Positions 11,200 to 20,632 of a stretch of DNA of 22,669 nucleotides are shown in pieces. A program made the position numbers and the translations under genes. Source of the DNA: Larix sibirica. Taxonomy: Eukaryota; Streptophyta; Pinopsida; Pinales; Pinaceae. The DNA is taken from NCBI GenBank assembly GCA_004151065.3, contig NWUY0300004972.1, positions 80,935 through 103,603 on the forward strand. Direction: 5' to 3'. Position 1 is the stretch's first letter; every line of letters starts with the position of its first letter. The notes under the pieces were generated by a model. The model was not told the origin of the DNA and did not search any database. It saw only the letters and a list, made by a program, of their open reading frames with translations.

Positions 11200-12380
11200 G
11201 AACATTCATCACCATGCAAAGCATTATATTATCATTAGTGACACCTTGTACCATTGGGAGGTTGATTAAATCCTTATAACATGTATAACTCACAAATAAA
11301 CCAAGAAGGTGTTCAATGACTTACATGGAGTAGCATGTGGTGGCCATTTATCAAGGTTGGAAACAACCCAAAACAAATTGTGTGTAGGGTATTTTTTTCC
11401 TTCTATCTTTAAAGATGGTGTCGAAGTAGTGAAGTAGTGAACAAGCTCCATGCATGTAAACTATTCACCAGGAAATTGCGTGTACATCCTGCTCCATTTT
11501 ATCATATTATCATTGGCATACCCTTCAGAAAGTAGGGAATGGATAATACAACCTGTAAAATGGCATCGAAAAAAGGTCACGAGCAAATTATTGTGGCCAT
11601 GGACTACTTTACTAAGTGGGAAAATCCATGCCTACTTTTACTTGTGATGGTGAAATAGTTGCACAATTCATATTCAATCAGATCATTACTAGATTTGGTA
11701 TTACTAAAGAGATTTTCACTAATAATGGTAGTTGTTTTCAAAGTAAAATAATGAAGGAACTAGTAGCCAATATTGGATTCTAAATAGAGTACTCTTCGCC
11801 TTACTACCCACAAGCGAATGGACAAGTACTGGCTATCAACAAGTCCTTGAAAACCATTTTGCAATGGATGGTGAGTAGGAGCAAAAATAACTGGAATTAC
11901 GTTGTATCCAATGCTTTGGGCATACTGGAATTCACTCAAGACTACCATAGGGTTCACCTTATTCTATATTGTACATGGAGTTGAAGCTATATTAGCAATT
12001 GAACATGAGATCCCCTCTCATAAGCTATCCATAGAGATCCTCCTGGAAACTAGCCCTTTAGAAGAACATTTAGTGTACCTTGAATAGTTATATGAACATC
12101 GAAGAGACACAAATATTGCAAATGAGGTACATAAAAAGTGTGTCAAATATTAGTATGATAAGTTATTCCATCCCCGTGTATTCTTTGAAGGAGACATGGT
12201 ACTCGTTTATGACCAAGACATTAACAAGTTAGGGTTAGGAAATTTAATGCAATGTGGCTCAGTCCTTACATTGTGAGGTGAGTCATGAGTAAAGGGGCAT
12301 ATGAGTTAGAATATTTTGAAGGGAATGTCCTAAATGGGCCTAGAAATGGGATTTACCTTAATAGGTATTACACGTAGGTA
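11200..12380 (+). pseudogene. integrase, inactive
   Basis: Integrase inserts element DNA into the host chromosome. A decayed His-His-Cys-Cys zinc-binding region lies at about 11210-11470 (ACGGHLSRLETTQNKL and LHACKLFTRK visible). The core follows: HEQIIVAMDYFTKW (about 11577-11618) keeps the first Asp. FGITKEIFTNNGSCFQS (about 11695-11745) has Asn where the second Asp belongs. NGQVLAINKSLKTILQWM (about 11817-11870) has Leu in place of the catalytic Glu. After frame changes, the C-terminal part (about 11930-12360) shows FYIVHGVEAILAIEHEIPS and FFEGDMVLVYDQDINKLG. In-frame TAGs at 12085 and 12151 fit lost Gln codons. With two of three DDE residues missing the protein is dead. There is no chromodomain. 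Confidence 0.8.
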
Positions 12381-12491
12381 GTAATGCGTGGGAAATTCCT
12401 TGGACTAGTTGTATTATAAGTAGATAGATTACTTTTCCTTTATTAATTTTTCTTTTTCCTTTAGTTGTCGCCCACTGTGCTTTGTGCTTAG

Positions 12492-12932
12492 TTGATAGAT
12501 GACGTTATAGGTTCGCGTATTGTAGCCTGCATGGATGGTTCTATCCACCACACTTGGAACCTTTCCTCTATGACTTGGGTAATTTACTCACCTACAGGTC
12601 AATTAGTGAGTTCAGGTGGAGTATGCCTTGGTTCAATAACCAATAATATTGTTGAATACAGTGCAGTAATTGAACTCTTATTGGATGCCATGTCACATGG
12701 AATCCAGATTTTGGTGGTCCACTTGGACTCTTAATTGACAATGTCGCAACTTAGTGGCCTATACTATATTTTCGATTCTATTCTCTTATTAATATTTTTA
12801 TGGGTGCAACTTCTGGAACAAAATTTTGAATTTATTTCATACATTCATATTCCAAGGAGGTTCAACTTTATATTTGATGCATTATCTACATGTGTATTAG
12901 ATTGGGATCAATCATATAAACTACACAAGTGA
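12492..12932 (+). pseudogene. additional RNase H (aRNH-like) domain after integrase
   Basis: A second RNase H, separate from the RT-linked one, reads in a single frame with one internal stop (TAA at 12732-12734). Visible in order: VACMDGSI (first Asp), ITNNIVEYSAVIELLLDA (Glu), VVHLDS followed by the stop (second Asp), then IHIPRRFNFIFDALSTCVLD (last Asp). All four DEDD acidic positions are present, unlike the damaged protease, RT and integrase. Plant Tat-type gypsy elements are known to carry an acquired RNase H that cuts RNA in RNA/DNA hybrids. Its place after integrase marks a sub-lineage. It could be the C-terminal end of the same polyprotein, or a separately nested fragment. Confidence 0.75.
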
Positions 12933-13532
12933 GAAAACATAATTGTACATAAAAAGTGGTTGATGGTTTTCATTAATCATCATAATATAGGATGTACATC
13001 AAGTTCAAAAAACCAAAAATGTGAAATTATCAAGATTCAGAGTCATATATAGAGTAGGGCTCTAAGGCCTTTGAATATACAAAATACATCAAGATAGAAC
13101 TATGCCCCATGCCCTGGATTGGCATGCACACCCTGATATGTGACCACTAGAGATGCCACTCACCGTAGAAGATGAACCCAAACACCTGGGACCCCAACTA
13201 CCTTCCTCTACATCCATTGTAACAGCGAAAGCATAAAATCTTATAAAAATAAATAAATATAATTATTTACGAATAAACTGATAAAATATATAATGATAAG
13301 ATGATACATTACAAAAGAGGGTCTCATATTTATAACCTAGATGGATCCTTTTCATAAAGAGACATGTCTTAATTAGTCATATATTTTTAATAATACATTT
13401 TATTATCCTTTTAATAATGACGCATATTTAATTTATTAAATATAGTATTTATTATGTACTTTCTTATTATTATCTATTTCTTTATAATTATGTTCATAAC
13501 ATTGCCCATGGCTTTCTTATATTTCTCATGTA
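12933..13532. other. gene-free stretch, possible 3' end of the gypsy element
   Basis: No coding sequence. By position it should hold the polypurine tract and 3' LTR of the upstream element, but I found no polypurine run followed by TG and no match to sequence upstream of gag. From about 13220 onward the composition becomes strongly A/T-rich. Confidence 0.5.
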
Positions 13533-13577
<45 letters not shown>

Positions 13578-13601
13578 CGTGCGCATGTGCATGTGTATGT
13601 A
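13533..13601. repeat. (TG)n(CG)n alternating purine/pyrimidine tract
   Basis: About 18 TG units (13534-13569) pass into CG units (13569-13579) and then mixed GT/GC/AT steps up to 13601. Purines and pyrimidines alternate without a break over all 69 bases, the composition known to favour left-handed Z-DNA under negative supercoiling. TG/CG microsatellites are also highly variable in length. Confidence 0.95.
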
Positions 13602-13694
13602 ACATTTCCCACCCCATAAAGATTGCCTTGAGCAATGTCTATTACATAATTTTGACCTTTAATTTATTCACGCCTTATTTAATCTACTCTTAAT

Positions 13695-13725
13695 ATTTTA
13701 TTTATTTATTTATTTATTTTTTTTA
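13695..13725. repeat. (TTTA)n microsatellite
   Basis: About five TTTA units followed by a T-run. It lies about 95 bases after the alternating tract, in the same A/T-rich block. Confidence 0.85.
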
Positions 13726-16700
13726 ATAATAATGCTTGAAGGTAGCCTCCCTTAAGAGGGATTTCCCTCTTGATTTCACGGTCGTGTATCACCATCTGAG
13801 GGTTCTTGGAGCTGTCAAACCTGTAGCATAATTGCACCAAGGTAAAATGAGCCCATGATCATGATTTTCAACACTGGAAAATTTCTTTCCCCTTTTACAT
13901 CTTCTCCATTTTTTCATGTAAAATATATGTATTAATAATTCACCTTGATCATTGAATTGTCAAACTAGGGAAATCGTAAACTTATAGGCGCAAACACAGT
14001 AAATGCAGGACCAAACCTCTTAAACTAGTGTATGTACAGACATATAAGATCTATTCTATGACAACTAATGGCCTATGAACTCCTTAATCCTAGAAGTCTT
14101 CTTATTTAAAACTAGGAAAGAGATAGTCTACACTAGGTGCAAACCAAATCAAACTCTATTTAGGGAAATATTAACACTAAAATTCAAATATTCAGGTAAT
14201 AAAACTATCTCAGGAGATACTCTACAAGCTGCTTGTTTTGGAAAGAATAAAGAAGACTAAAGATATGTAGAGAAGAAACTAATTTAACTTTAAAGTATAT
14301 AGAAGACTAAATATATTAGGTTAAGAAACTATATTTTTATCACACTATCAACCTAAAGATGAAATGTTACTACAAAGCTAAGTACAAAAAGCAGTACTGA
14401 AATGCAAAAATAAATACCAAAATAGAGGATAAGTACTAGAATGGGAATGGTAATTACACAATCTATCCTATTAAAGATTAAATGTAAAAGATTTGTAATG
14501 ATCTACTAGAGAGGATTTAACAGGTAACTTTGAATCCTACCTATATTGAACTTGAGAGCAAGTGATTAAAACAGAGTGTAGAAAATGAATTAATTGTTCT
14601 AGAGATGAACTAAACTAATCCTGCATGTAGAGATGAGGATTGAAATGAGTATTGCAATACAAACACATATACAAATGAAAAAAATGAGTAATGAAAATGG
14701 AATGGTGATTACTCTGACATGGAAAATGCAAAATATGGACCTTAGGGTGATAATACAAAGTCTTATTTCAAAGTCCAATTTAAACATTTTGGTACTGTTG
14801 CCCTAAACATGCATATTCTTACATAAAATTCAATATCTGGAAACAATTTGAAGCCTTCAATGTATATAAGGAGGATGGTTTTATAATTTTTACAAAAAAG
14901 TAATGGCTACACTTCTAGTTCAAAATTAATCATTTAGGATATAAGAAACATGAAATATATACATGTATATAGGAACTAGCTCACCATGATCCTTCTAACT
15001 GAGTAATATACAAATGCAAAACTAATAGAATTCTACTATGGTATGCAGGTGCCAAAATCTATTCTAGGTACCAAACTCTATTATGAATAATATGCACAGG
15101 ATTCCGGCCAATAGGTTTTATATCTTAAGTTAGGATTTGAGTGCTAATAGTATGACACAATTGCACCATAAAAGAAAAGATCTTATGTGATTGATAATTT
15201 AGAGATGGTTAGTCTTTATGTACCAGGTAAATGATTTCGGATATGAAAATAGAGTATGCAAAATATCTATTAGAAAGAAGATCCCAACTTGATTTATGTT
15301 ATGTCCTAGCAAGCGATGTGCAAAAGACTGTGCAGAGATTAAATATAAAAAGATTTATGATGACCTATTACAGTTCAAATGTCCTAACCATGCATGTTTT
15401 TAATCTTAAATGGATGACTATGTGTGATTGATGTCTACAGGTGAAGTACATAGATGATTATGCAGAAAAGAAAACAAGTGATCAAACTACGATGGTGCAG
15501 CCATTATTTGGTGACATTCTACATCAGTTATAAACTCTAAATCAAAGAACCTAACTAATCTATAAGCATAAGGAGATAAATCATAACTCATATATATCAA
15601 TATTTGTTAAAATTTATCCTACAAAGTTGTGAATAATGCTTATAATGATGAAAGTATAGAGGTGTAGAACCAGTACAATATAGGGCAGATAATGAAGATC
15701 AAAGTCAACTTGCTTATCCAAAACTACCACTCGATTTGTGATGTAATTCCTCTTTCCATATTTTCTCGTAATGAATGTGATTCAAAAGTGAATATGGATG
15801 TTTATAATGTGAACACGAATGGATGATAGTGCAGAATTAGAATGGTAATCTATCGGAGAACTCAAGACAATATCATGTTAATATACACAAGTGATTACAA
15901 GAGAAACAAACTAAAAGAAACAATTAAATGACTCCTTCAAATGTAGATCTGCAGTGTACATGGACAGTATGAGAAACAAACATGTATGGGATCAAAATCA
16001 TGTAATAAACAATAATAATAAAAGTGTTGCTATATAGTGAACAATTAACTAAATTAAACACAGACTAAAACCTTTCCAAATCAGTGGGACCTCTCACCTG
16101 GTAAGGATGTTAGTAAACTATATCACAAAGGCCGAAAGGAACACAATACTTCCATAAAGTAAGCTACCATTATCAGGGTATAAGAGTTTACAATAGCATT
16201 AGTAGTCACGAATGATCTCTACAGAATAGCAGTACTCTATGATCTCATGAGAGTTTTCATATAACTTCTTTACATATTTATACAAGAGGGTGTCTAAAAA
16301 TAGCAAAGGAAGCATTTGCAAATCATGTGGGCATTACCAAATCATCCACATGATCAAAACCATTGCAATAAAACACCAGAGGGTTCTTTTAAGTCAAGCT
16401 TTCCCTCATGGCATGTAGTGCATGAGAGTAAGCTGTTAAGTTTGATGCATCGACCATACACTTCATCAAATTACACTGAGCATTATGCAGCTGGGAATTT
16501 AACTCAATGTTCCACCATTTATGTGCCACACTCGCTTGTCATTCAATACAGCTTGGAATAGACTAAAGATTGGAGCGCCTAATGCAGCATTGGATCATAT
16601 TTCCATGAAAAAGGGAAGAACATATCCACTTTGGATCCACTCGGTACAAAAATTCATACTAAAAATGGTACTGAAAGTCCAATGTGAGTGATATTATCAT

Positions 16701-16904
16701 ATAAATCAATTCAATGCTACTAAAAACATAAGAATTGACCAAAATGAATGGCAAATCACCTTAGATGCTCGAAGAAGGATTTTAGGATTGGAAGGCTAGA
16801 TATACAAGGAAAAATTTATATAATAAAGGGTAGATAGGAATATACAAAGTGACTAAAATAGAACAAAATTGGAGGCCATCACCCCCCCATGTCGAGTTAT
16901 TTGC
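13726..16904. other. gene-free AT-rich stretch
   Basis: No supported gene on either strand over 3.2 kb. Open frames do not exceed about 80 codons and look like chance. A moderately GC-richer segment at 13735-13860 contains a small palindrome (tcccttaagaggga near 13748) and may be the edge of an unidentified repeat. The rest is A-rich on the plus strand with recurrent short words such as 'agaagactaa', but no clear periodicity. Confidence 0.55.
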
Positions 16905-17204
16905 ATGTTCCTTATGCAAAGGAAAAATTGTAGATCATGCAGGACTAAACCCCAACTGCTTAAATAAGGATATGTGAACATTGGTTCCAATTTTGTAACT
17001 CTTCATATAACTGTATTCTTAGCAACTTGGCATGAGCTGCTTTTGCTCAAGCTATGTTCCTTATGCAAAGGTAAAATTATAGACCATGCAGGACTAAACC
17101 CCAACTGCTCGAATAAGGATATGTAAACCTTGGTTCCAATTTTGTAACTCTTCATCTAATTGTATTCTTAGCAACCTGGCACGAGCTTATTTTGCTCAAG
17201 CTAT
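16905..17204. repeat. 149-bp tandem duplication, two copies
   Basis: Copy 1 (16905-17053) and copy 2 (17054-17204) both start atgttccttatgcaaagg and end with 'tttgctcaagctat'. They differ at roughly one base in twelve. On the minus strand both encode the same coiled-coil tail (LLRIQL.EELQNWNQ), so the 3' end of the adjacent pseudogene was duplicated. The period is not a multiple of three, so the copies are not in one frame. Confidence 0.9.
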
Positions 17205-18700
17205 AGAGTGAAACATCGTGCAATCAGTGGTCAATTGTTTAATCTTTGCTTGCAAACTGGCATTTTGAACCTTTAATTTTTTGTTTTGGAGGCGTTCAAC
17301 CTAATCCACCTCAGCATACATAAACTATTGAACGCCTCTTTTGGAGGTGTTCAATAGTGTATGTATGCTCAGGTGGATTAGGTTGTCGGGCATGGCTGGA
17401 TTTGAAACCGTGAGCGCCCTATTCTTGTTGGGACTCTCTATCCTCCTCCTTAGAGAAAATCACAATTTGGTTTATAATTTTGACCATGAGTCATGCTTCT
17501 TGTGGTCCTTCTAGACACAAAATTTATTGCACAGGTTTTTTACATGATTCTCAGACAATCCCCACCCCAACATTTTTTGGATCAATTTTGACCCTTTCTT
17601 GCACAAGGTCGGCATTAACCTGGGGAATTTCATCATTGACCTGATAAATCCTATATCCTTCACATTTTTAGAGGCATATCTAGTATGAGATCCCTTTTTC
17701 CGCTTCTGTTTTAGCTTCGAGGCTGACTTCCCTTCATCTGTTTCAAAATTCCTTGGAACAAATTCCACATTCTACTGGCCAATTTCAACATTATCCTGGA
17801 GTATTTTATCAGTAACCTGAGGGATTTCAACATTATTCTAGGGAATGTCAACATTCTCTTGTTGGGATTCTGAACTTTCAACATTTTCTATGACATTTCC
17901 AATATTTTTCAATGGAATTTTGACATTACCCTGAGCATTGTCAGCATTCTGTTAATGGAATTCCACATTCTCTCGAAAAAATTTCACATTCTTAAGAGCC
18001 ATTTTAGGAATAGGTCCTTTCGATTTTTCTATTGCCGGTTCTTTAATAGGTTCCCCATTCACACTTTGAGTAATCAATCTTGGAATTAACTTTTCAGATT
18101 GGGGATGAGAGATAATCCTACTCAAAAGGTTATCCCGGGTTTCATTTCTCTTGTTTAATTCCGCTATGACTAACATTTTGACTAACCCCTAGTTATGCAA
18201 GCTTGGATGAGGATATTGAACATTTATTCTAACCTGGTTGGACATTTTGTTTAGACTTATCCAAAGAAACTAAGGGAAATTTAAAAGTTGTCCAGACGTG
18301 AAATGCAATAGAATTTGGAGTGGTAAAGAAAAGCTATAGTGTACCTACCTTCACAGGTTAGATATCATTGGATTATTAGCAAGGGTTGCAGCCACTAGTC
18401 CTTTAACCAAACCTGTGGAAATCCCTTTGAACCGTCAACGTTGTGGAACTCATCCTTGAGAAAGTGATTGCAAAGCTCTGATCTAATTGATCTATTTTTA
18501 AACCACTGCTCCCCCATCCAAGGAAGCCCAGTAACTTCAAAAATTGAGCCCTCTAATACTTCAAACACCAAATGATTAACTCGAGCCTTCTTCCATCAAA
18601 TCCCAGGGAAAATATCATGGAAACTTCATTGTCAAACCCCTAGAATTTATACAAGAAACCGCACCATTCTATTGTTGGAAAGACTTTGGGAAGGGGTTCA
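17094..18700 (-). pseudogene. unnamed plant protein: N-domain, Asn-Val-Glu repeats, coiled coil
   Basis: Read on the minus strand. From about 18669: EWCGFLYKF, TAG at 18642, GFDNEVSMIFSLGFDG. A one-base shift near 18590 leads to KARVNHLVFEVLEGS, FEVTGLPWMGEQWFKN and a TAG at 18397. A second frame starts at ATG 18245 (MSNQVRINVQYPHPSLHN, TAG at 18191, GLVKMLVIAELNKRNETRDN) and runs to 17511 with stops at 17954, 17840 and 17774. Within it lies a repeat region of about 70 residues built on Asn-Val-(Glu/Asp/Lys)-(Ile/Phe), for example ENVDIP, NNVEIP, DNVEIG, followed by a basic stretch (KLKQKRKKGSHTR). After a foldback the same frame gives a coiled coil (NKKLKVQNASLQAKIKQL) and RIQLDEELQNWNQGL, ending at TAG 17094-17096. 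I recall similar uncharacterised proteins in repeat-rich plants, perhaps transposon-borne, but cannot name the family. No catalytic motif is visible. Confidence 0.55.
17288..17385. repeat. near-perfect foldback (42-bp arms, 5-bp loop)
   Basis: Arm 1 (17297-17338) is the reverse complement of arm 2 (17344-17385) with about four mismatches. The loop is tttt g (17339-17343). The left part is itself bounded by 11-bp inverted ends, gaggcgttcaa at 17289-17299 and ttgaacgcctc at 17328-17338, and the first end recurs as gaggtgttcaa at 17344-17354. It lies within the minus-strand pseudogene and interrupts its coiled-coil frame. It could be a MITE remnant or a local inverted duplication. Confidence 0.85.
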
Positions 18701-18774
18701 AAGGAGGAGAGAGACACAGGATCATGTATAACGACTACCATGGCGAAGATAGGTCACAACAAGGTAAGATAACA

Positions 18775-18858
18775 CATAGGAAATGGGTGATCATACACAA
18801 GAAATGGATTGTTATGCACAAGAAATGGACTGTTATGCATGGGAAAGGGACAATTATG
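18775..18858. repeat. 21-bp tandem repeat, four units
   Basis: Four consecutive 21-bp units (18775-18795, 18796-18816, 18817-18837, 18838-18858). The middle two differ by one base (cacaagaaatgga[t/c]tgttatg) and the outer two are more diverged. Because 21 is a multiple of three, each open frame becomes a heptapeptide repeat: HKKWxVM on the plus strand, and two open minus-strand frames. No independent sign of a real gene is seen, so the long frames here are best explained by the repeat. Confidence 0.9.
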
Positions 18859-20632
18859 ACAAATCTCATAATAAATTGTTTTAACAGGCCTTGGAAATTG
18901 CCAATTCGAATCCTCCAATCCCAATTGTGTGCAATAATACAAATAAATTGGATAACACCACACAAATTTGTCATAATTGAAAATTATGGCAGTTGGTTAT
19001 GGGAATTGTGGTAAGACAATGATGTCAAGTCATAAAATGATGAAAACATATAGGAGGATATAGGAGGAAAAAACCATACAATACAATAATTATGTGCAAG
19101 GGTATGGAAAATCATATTTAAAGGAGTGTAGCCTGTAGGGTTAGGATAAGAAAAGTTGATGTAGGATTATACTAACAAATAACAGGGATATGATGAAACT
19201 ATAACACAATGGGTGATGAAATTGAGCTCCAAAGGACTTATTCATTCCGATTTAATTCTTAGTTTCTAGTAATTTAAATTAATCTGTAAGAAATATCACC
19301 TTACAATATACTTTAAAAACTAGCATGGATGGACTTGTGGAGAGCATATTGCTTTTAATTGGTGCAAAAACGTGAATGTTGGAATTTCATGGACTTAAGA
19401 GAACCTTAGATGATATGCTGGAGCAAGGAGTAATGTGAAAACATATCTGCAGACACTTCTATACTGATTTTTGCACTAGTAAGATACAAATTTCATCTAC
19501 AGGTGTTTATGTACCGATCATACAAAAACACAGGAAATTAATTTGAAGCTGCCAAAAATTTTCTGAAAGATCTCATGATGCTACCAGAGGCTGATAAATA
19601 TTCATAGAGCATGAAAATAACATTCTAGACTTAATCTTTGAAATTCTGGAAAAAATTATGAATGACTTTTTTCTTGAAATCTGGAACTTGCTAGAAGAAA
19701 TACTGGAAACTGAACTGATATTACTGAAAATGTATGCAGGATGTATCTGGAAGCTGATGTTGATGAGTGAATCAGGTACAAGCATGCATTATAAACTGAA
19801 TTCACCATGTGATATTGTGTGAATAAAACTAACTGCACTCCAAGCTCTATAACAAAGAAAAAGCTGAGCCTAGGCAAAATCAATTTGCAAAATCAATGGT
19901 CAGAATTCCTTACAAATGCTTCCTCTTTATTCTATTAGATAGAAAGACTAAAAACCACTGGAATTCTGCAAATTGGGGTTAGAACATAAATCTGGTAGTC
20001 TTCAACATAATGCACATCATGGAACAATTATGACTATGTGAATGAATTTTGTTGAAGTCAAACATAGACAAAAATCATTGGATTACCAACCTTTAAGGAA
20101 TCTTGTTAACCAATGCGAGGCATTTCACCTTTGATGTCAATGAGTTCCAAGGTGCCACAATAATCCTACAACGTATGAATGAAGGTGTTGAGATCAAGTC
20201 ACTTTGTAGAATCTGATAGACAAATGACAATGATGTATTCCTACTATCATCAGCAAGAGTACTTTCCATTGAGGCATGCAAGTCTCATGGTACTGAAAAG
20301 ATTCTCTAACCTTGATCCTAGATAATTTGTTGCAGTCGATAGGGCAAGGCTTGTTGGAAGGAAGGCCATAATAAATCCTTTGTCATCCAACCTGAGAATA
20401 ACAACTGATCTGGAAAAAAATTTATGGAACTAACTATTGAATATAAGACTCCAATGTGAACTTTTCTTGCCGGTTGCCCGATTTTCAAGCAAGTTCATGT
20501 CTAGTTCATGCCATGAGAAGCCAATTTTGACAACTAAACAGGTTTTTATCTTTAATTTTTCATATTACCTTTTGTTTTTTTTAAAATATTATTTACATAC
20601 GTACACCAAAAGATATGTGGCATGAAAGAATA
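18859..20632. other. gene-free stretch, possible 3' end of the second gypsy element
   Basis: No supported gene. The plus strand at 19640-19760 is rich in 'ctggaa' words without a lasting frame. A plus-strand frame at 20127-20309 reads coding-like sequence (NEFQGATIILQRMNEGVEIK, then two adjacent stops near 20212, then FLLSSARVLSIEACKSHGTE); the minus strand over the same bases is open for 62 codons. I cannot assign either. Just beyond the minus-strand pol end (below 20633) a purine run on the minus strand at about 20565-20585 could be a decayed polypurine tract, but no TG-starting LTR follows it. Confidence 0.45.

Larger units (their letters stand above)
4670..12932 (+). mobile_element. degenerate Ty3/gypsy LTR retrotransposon with extra RNase H
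   Basis: The plus strand reads gag, protease, RT, RNase H, integrase, then a second RNase H. RT-RNase H before integrase is the Ty3/gypsy order (copia elements have integrase first), and an additional aRNH-like domain is known from the plant Tat-type branch of non-chromoviral gypsy elements. Each domain is recognisable but split by stops and frameshifts, so the element cannot encode a working polyprotein. It is interrupted at 8804-10057 by foreign sequence. Neither LTR, the primer-binding site, nor the polypurine tract could be located, so the true ends lie outside these limits or have decayed. Confidence 0.85.

Noticed and set aside
13454-13693. 79-residue open frame with alternating Cys-Val
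   Set aside because: Produced by the TG/CG microsatellite, not a gene.
13200-13860. Possible 3' LTR of the first gypsy element
   Set aside because: No match to any upstream sequence that could be its 5' LTR, and no polypurine tract before it.
16316-16561. 81-residue plus-strand open frame
   Set aside because: No motif or neighbouring exon. Its His/Ser/Asn-rich composition looks random.
18724-19014. 96-residue plus-strand and 79-residue minus-strand open frames
   Set aside because: Both are created by the 21-bp tandem repeat; no motif outside the repeat.
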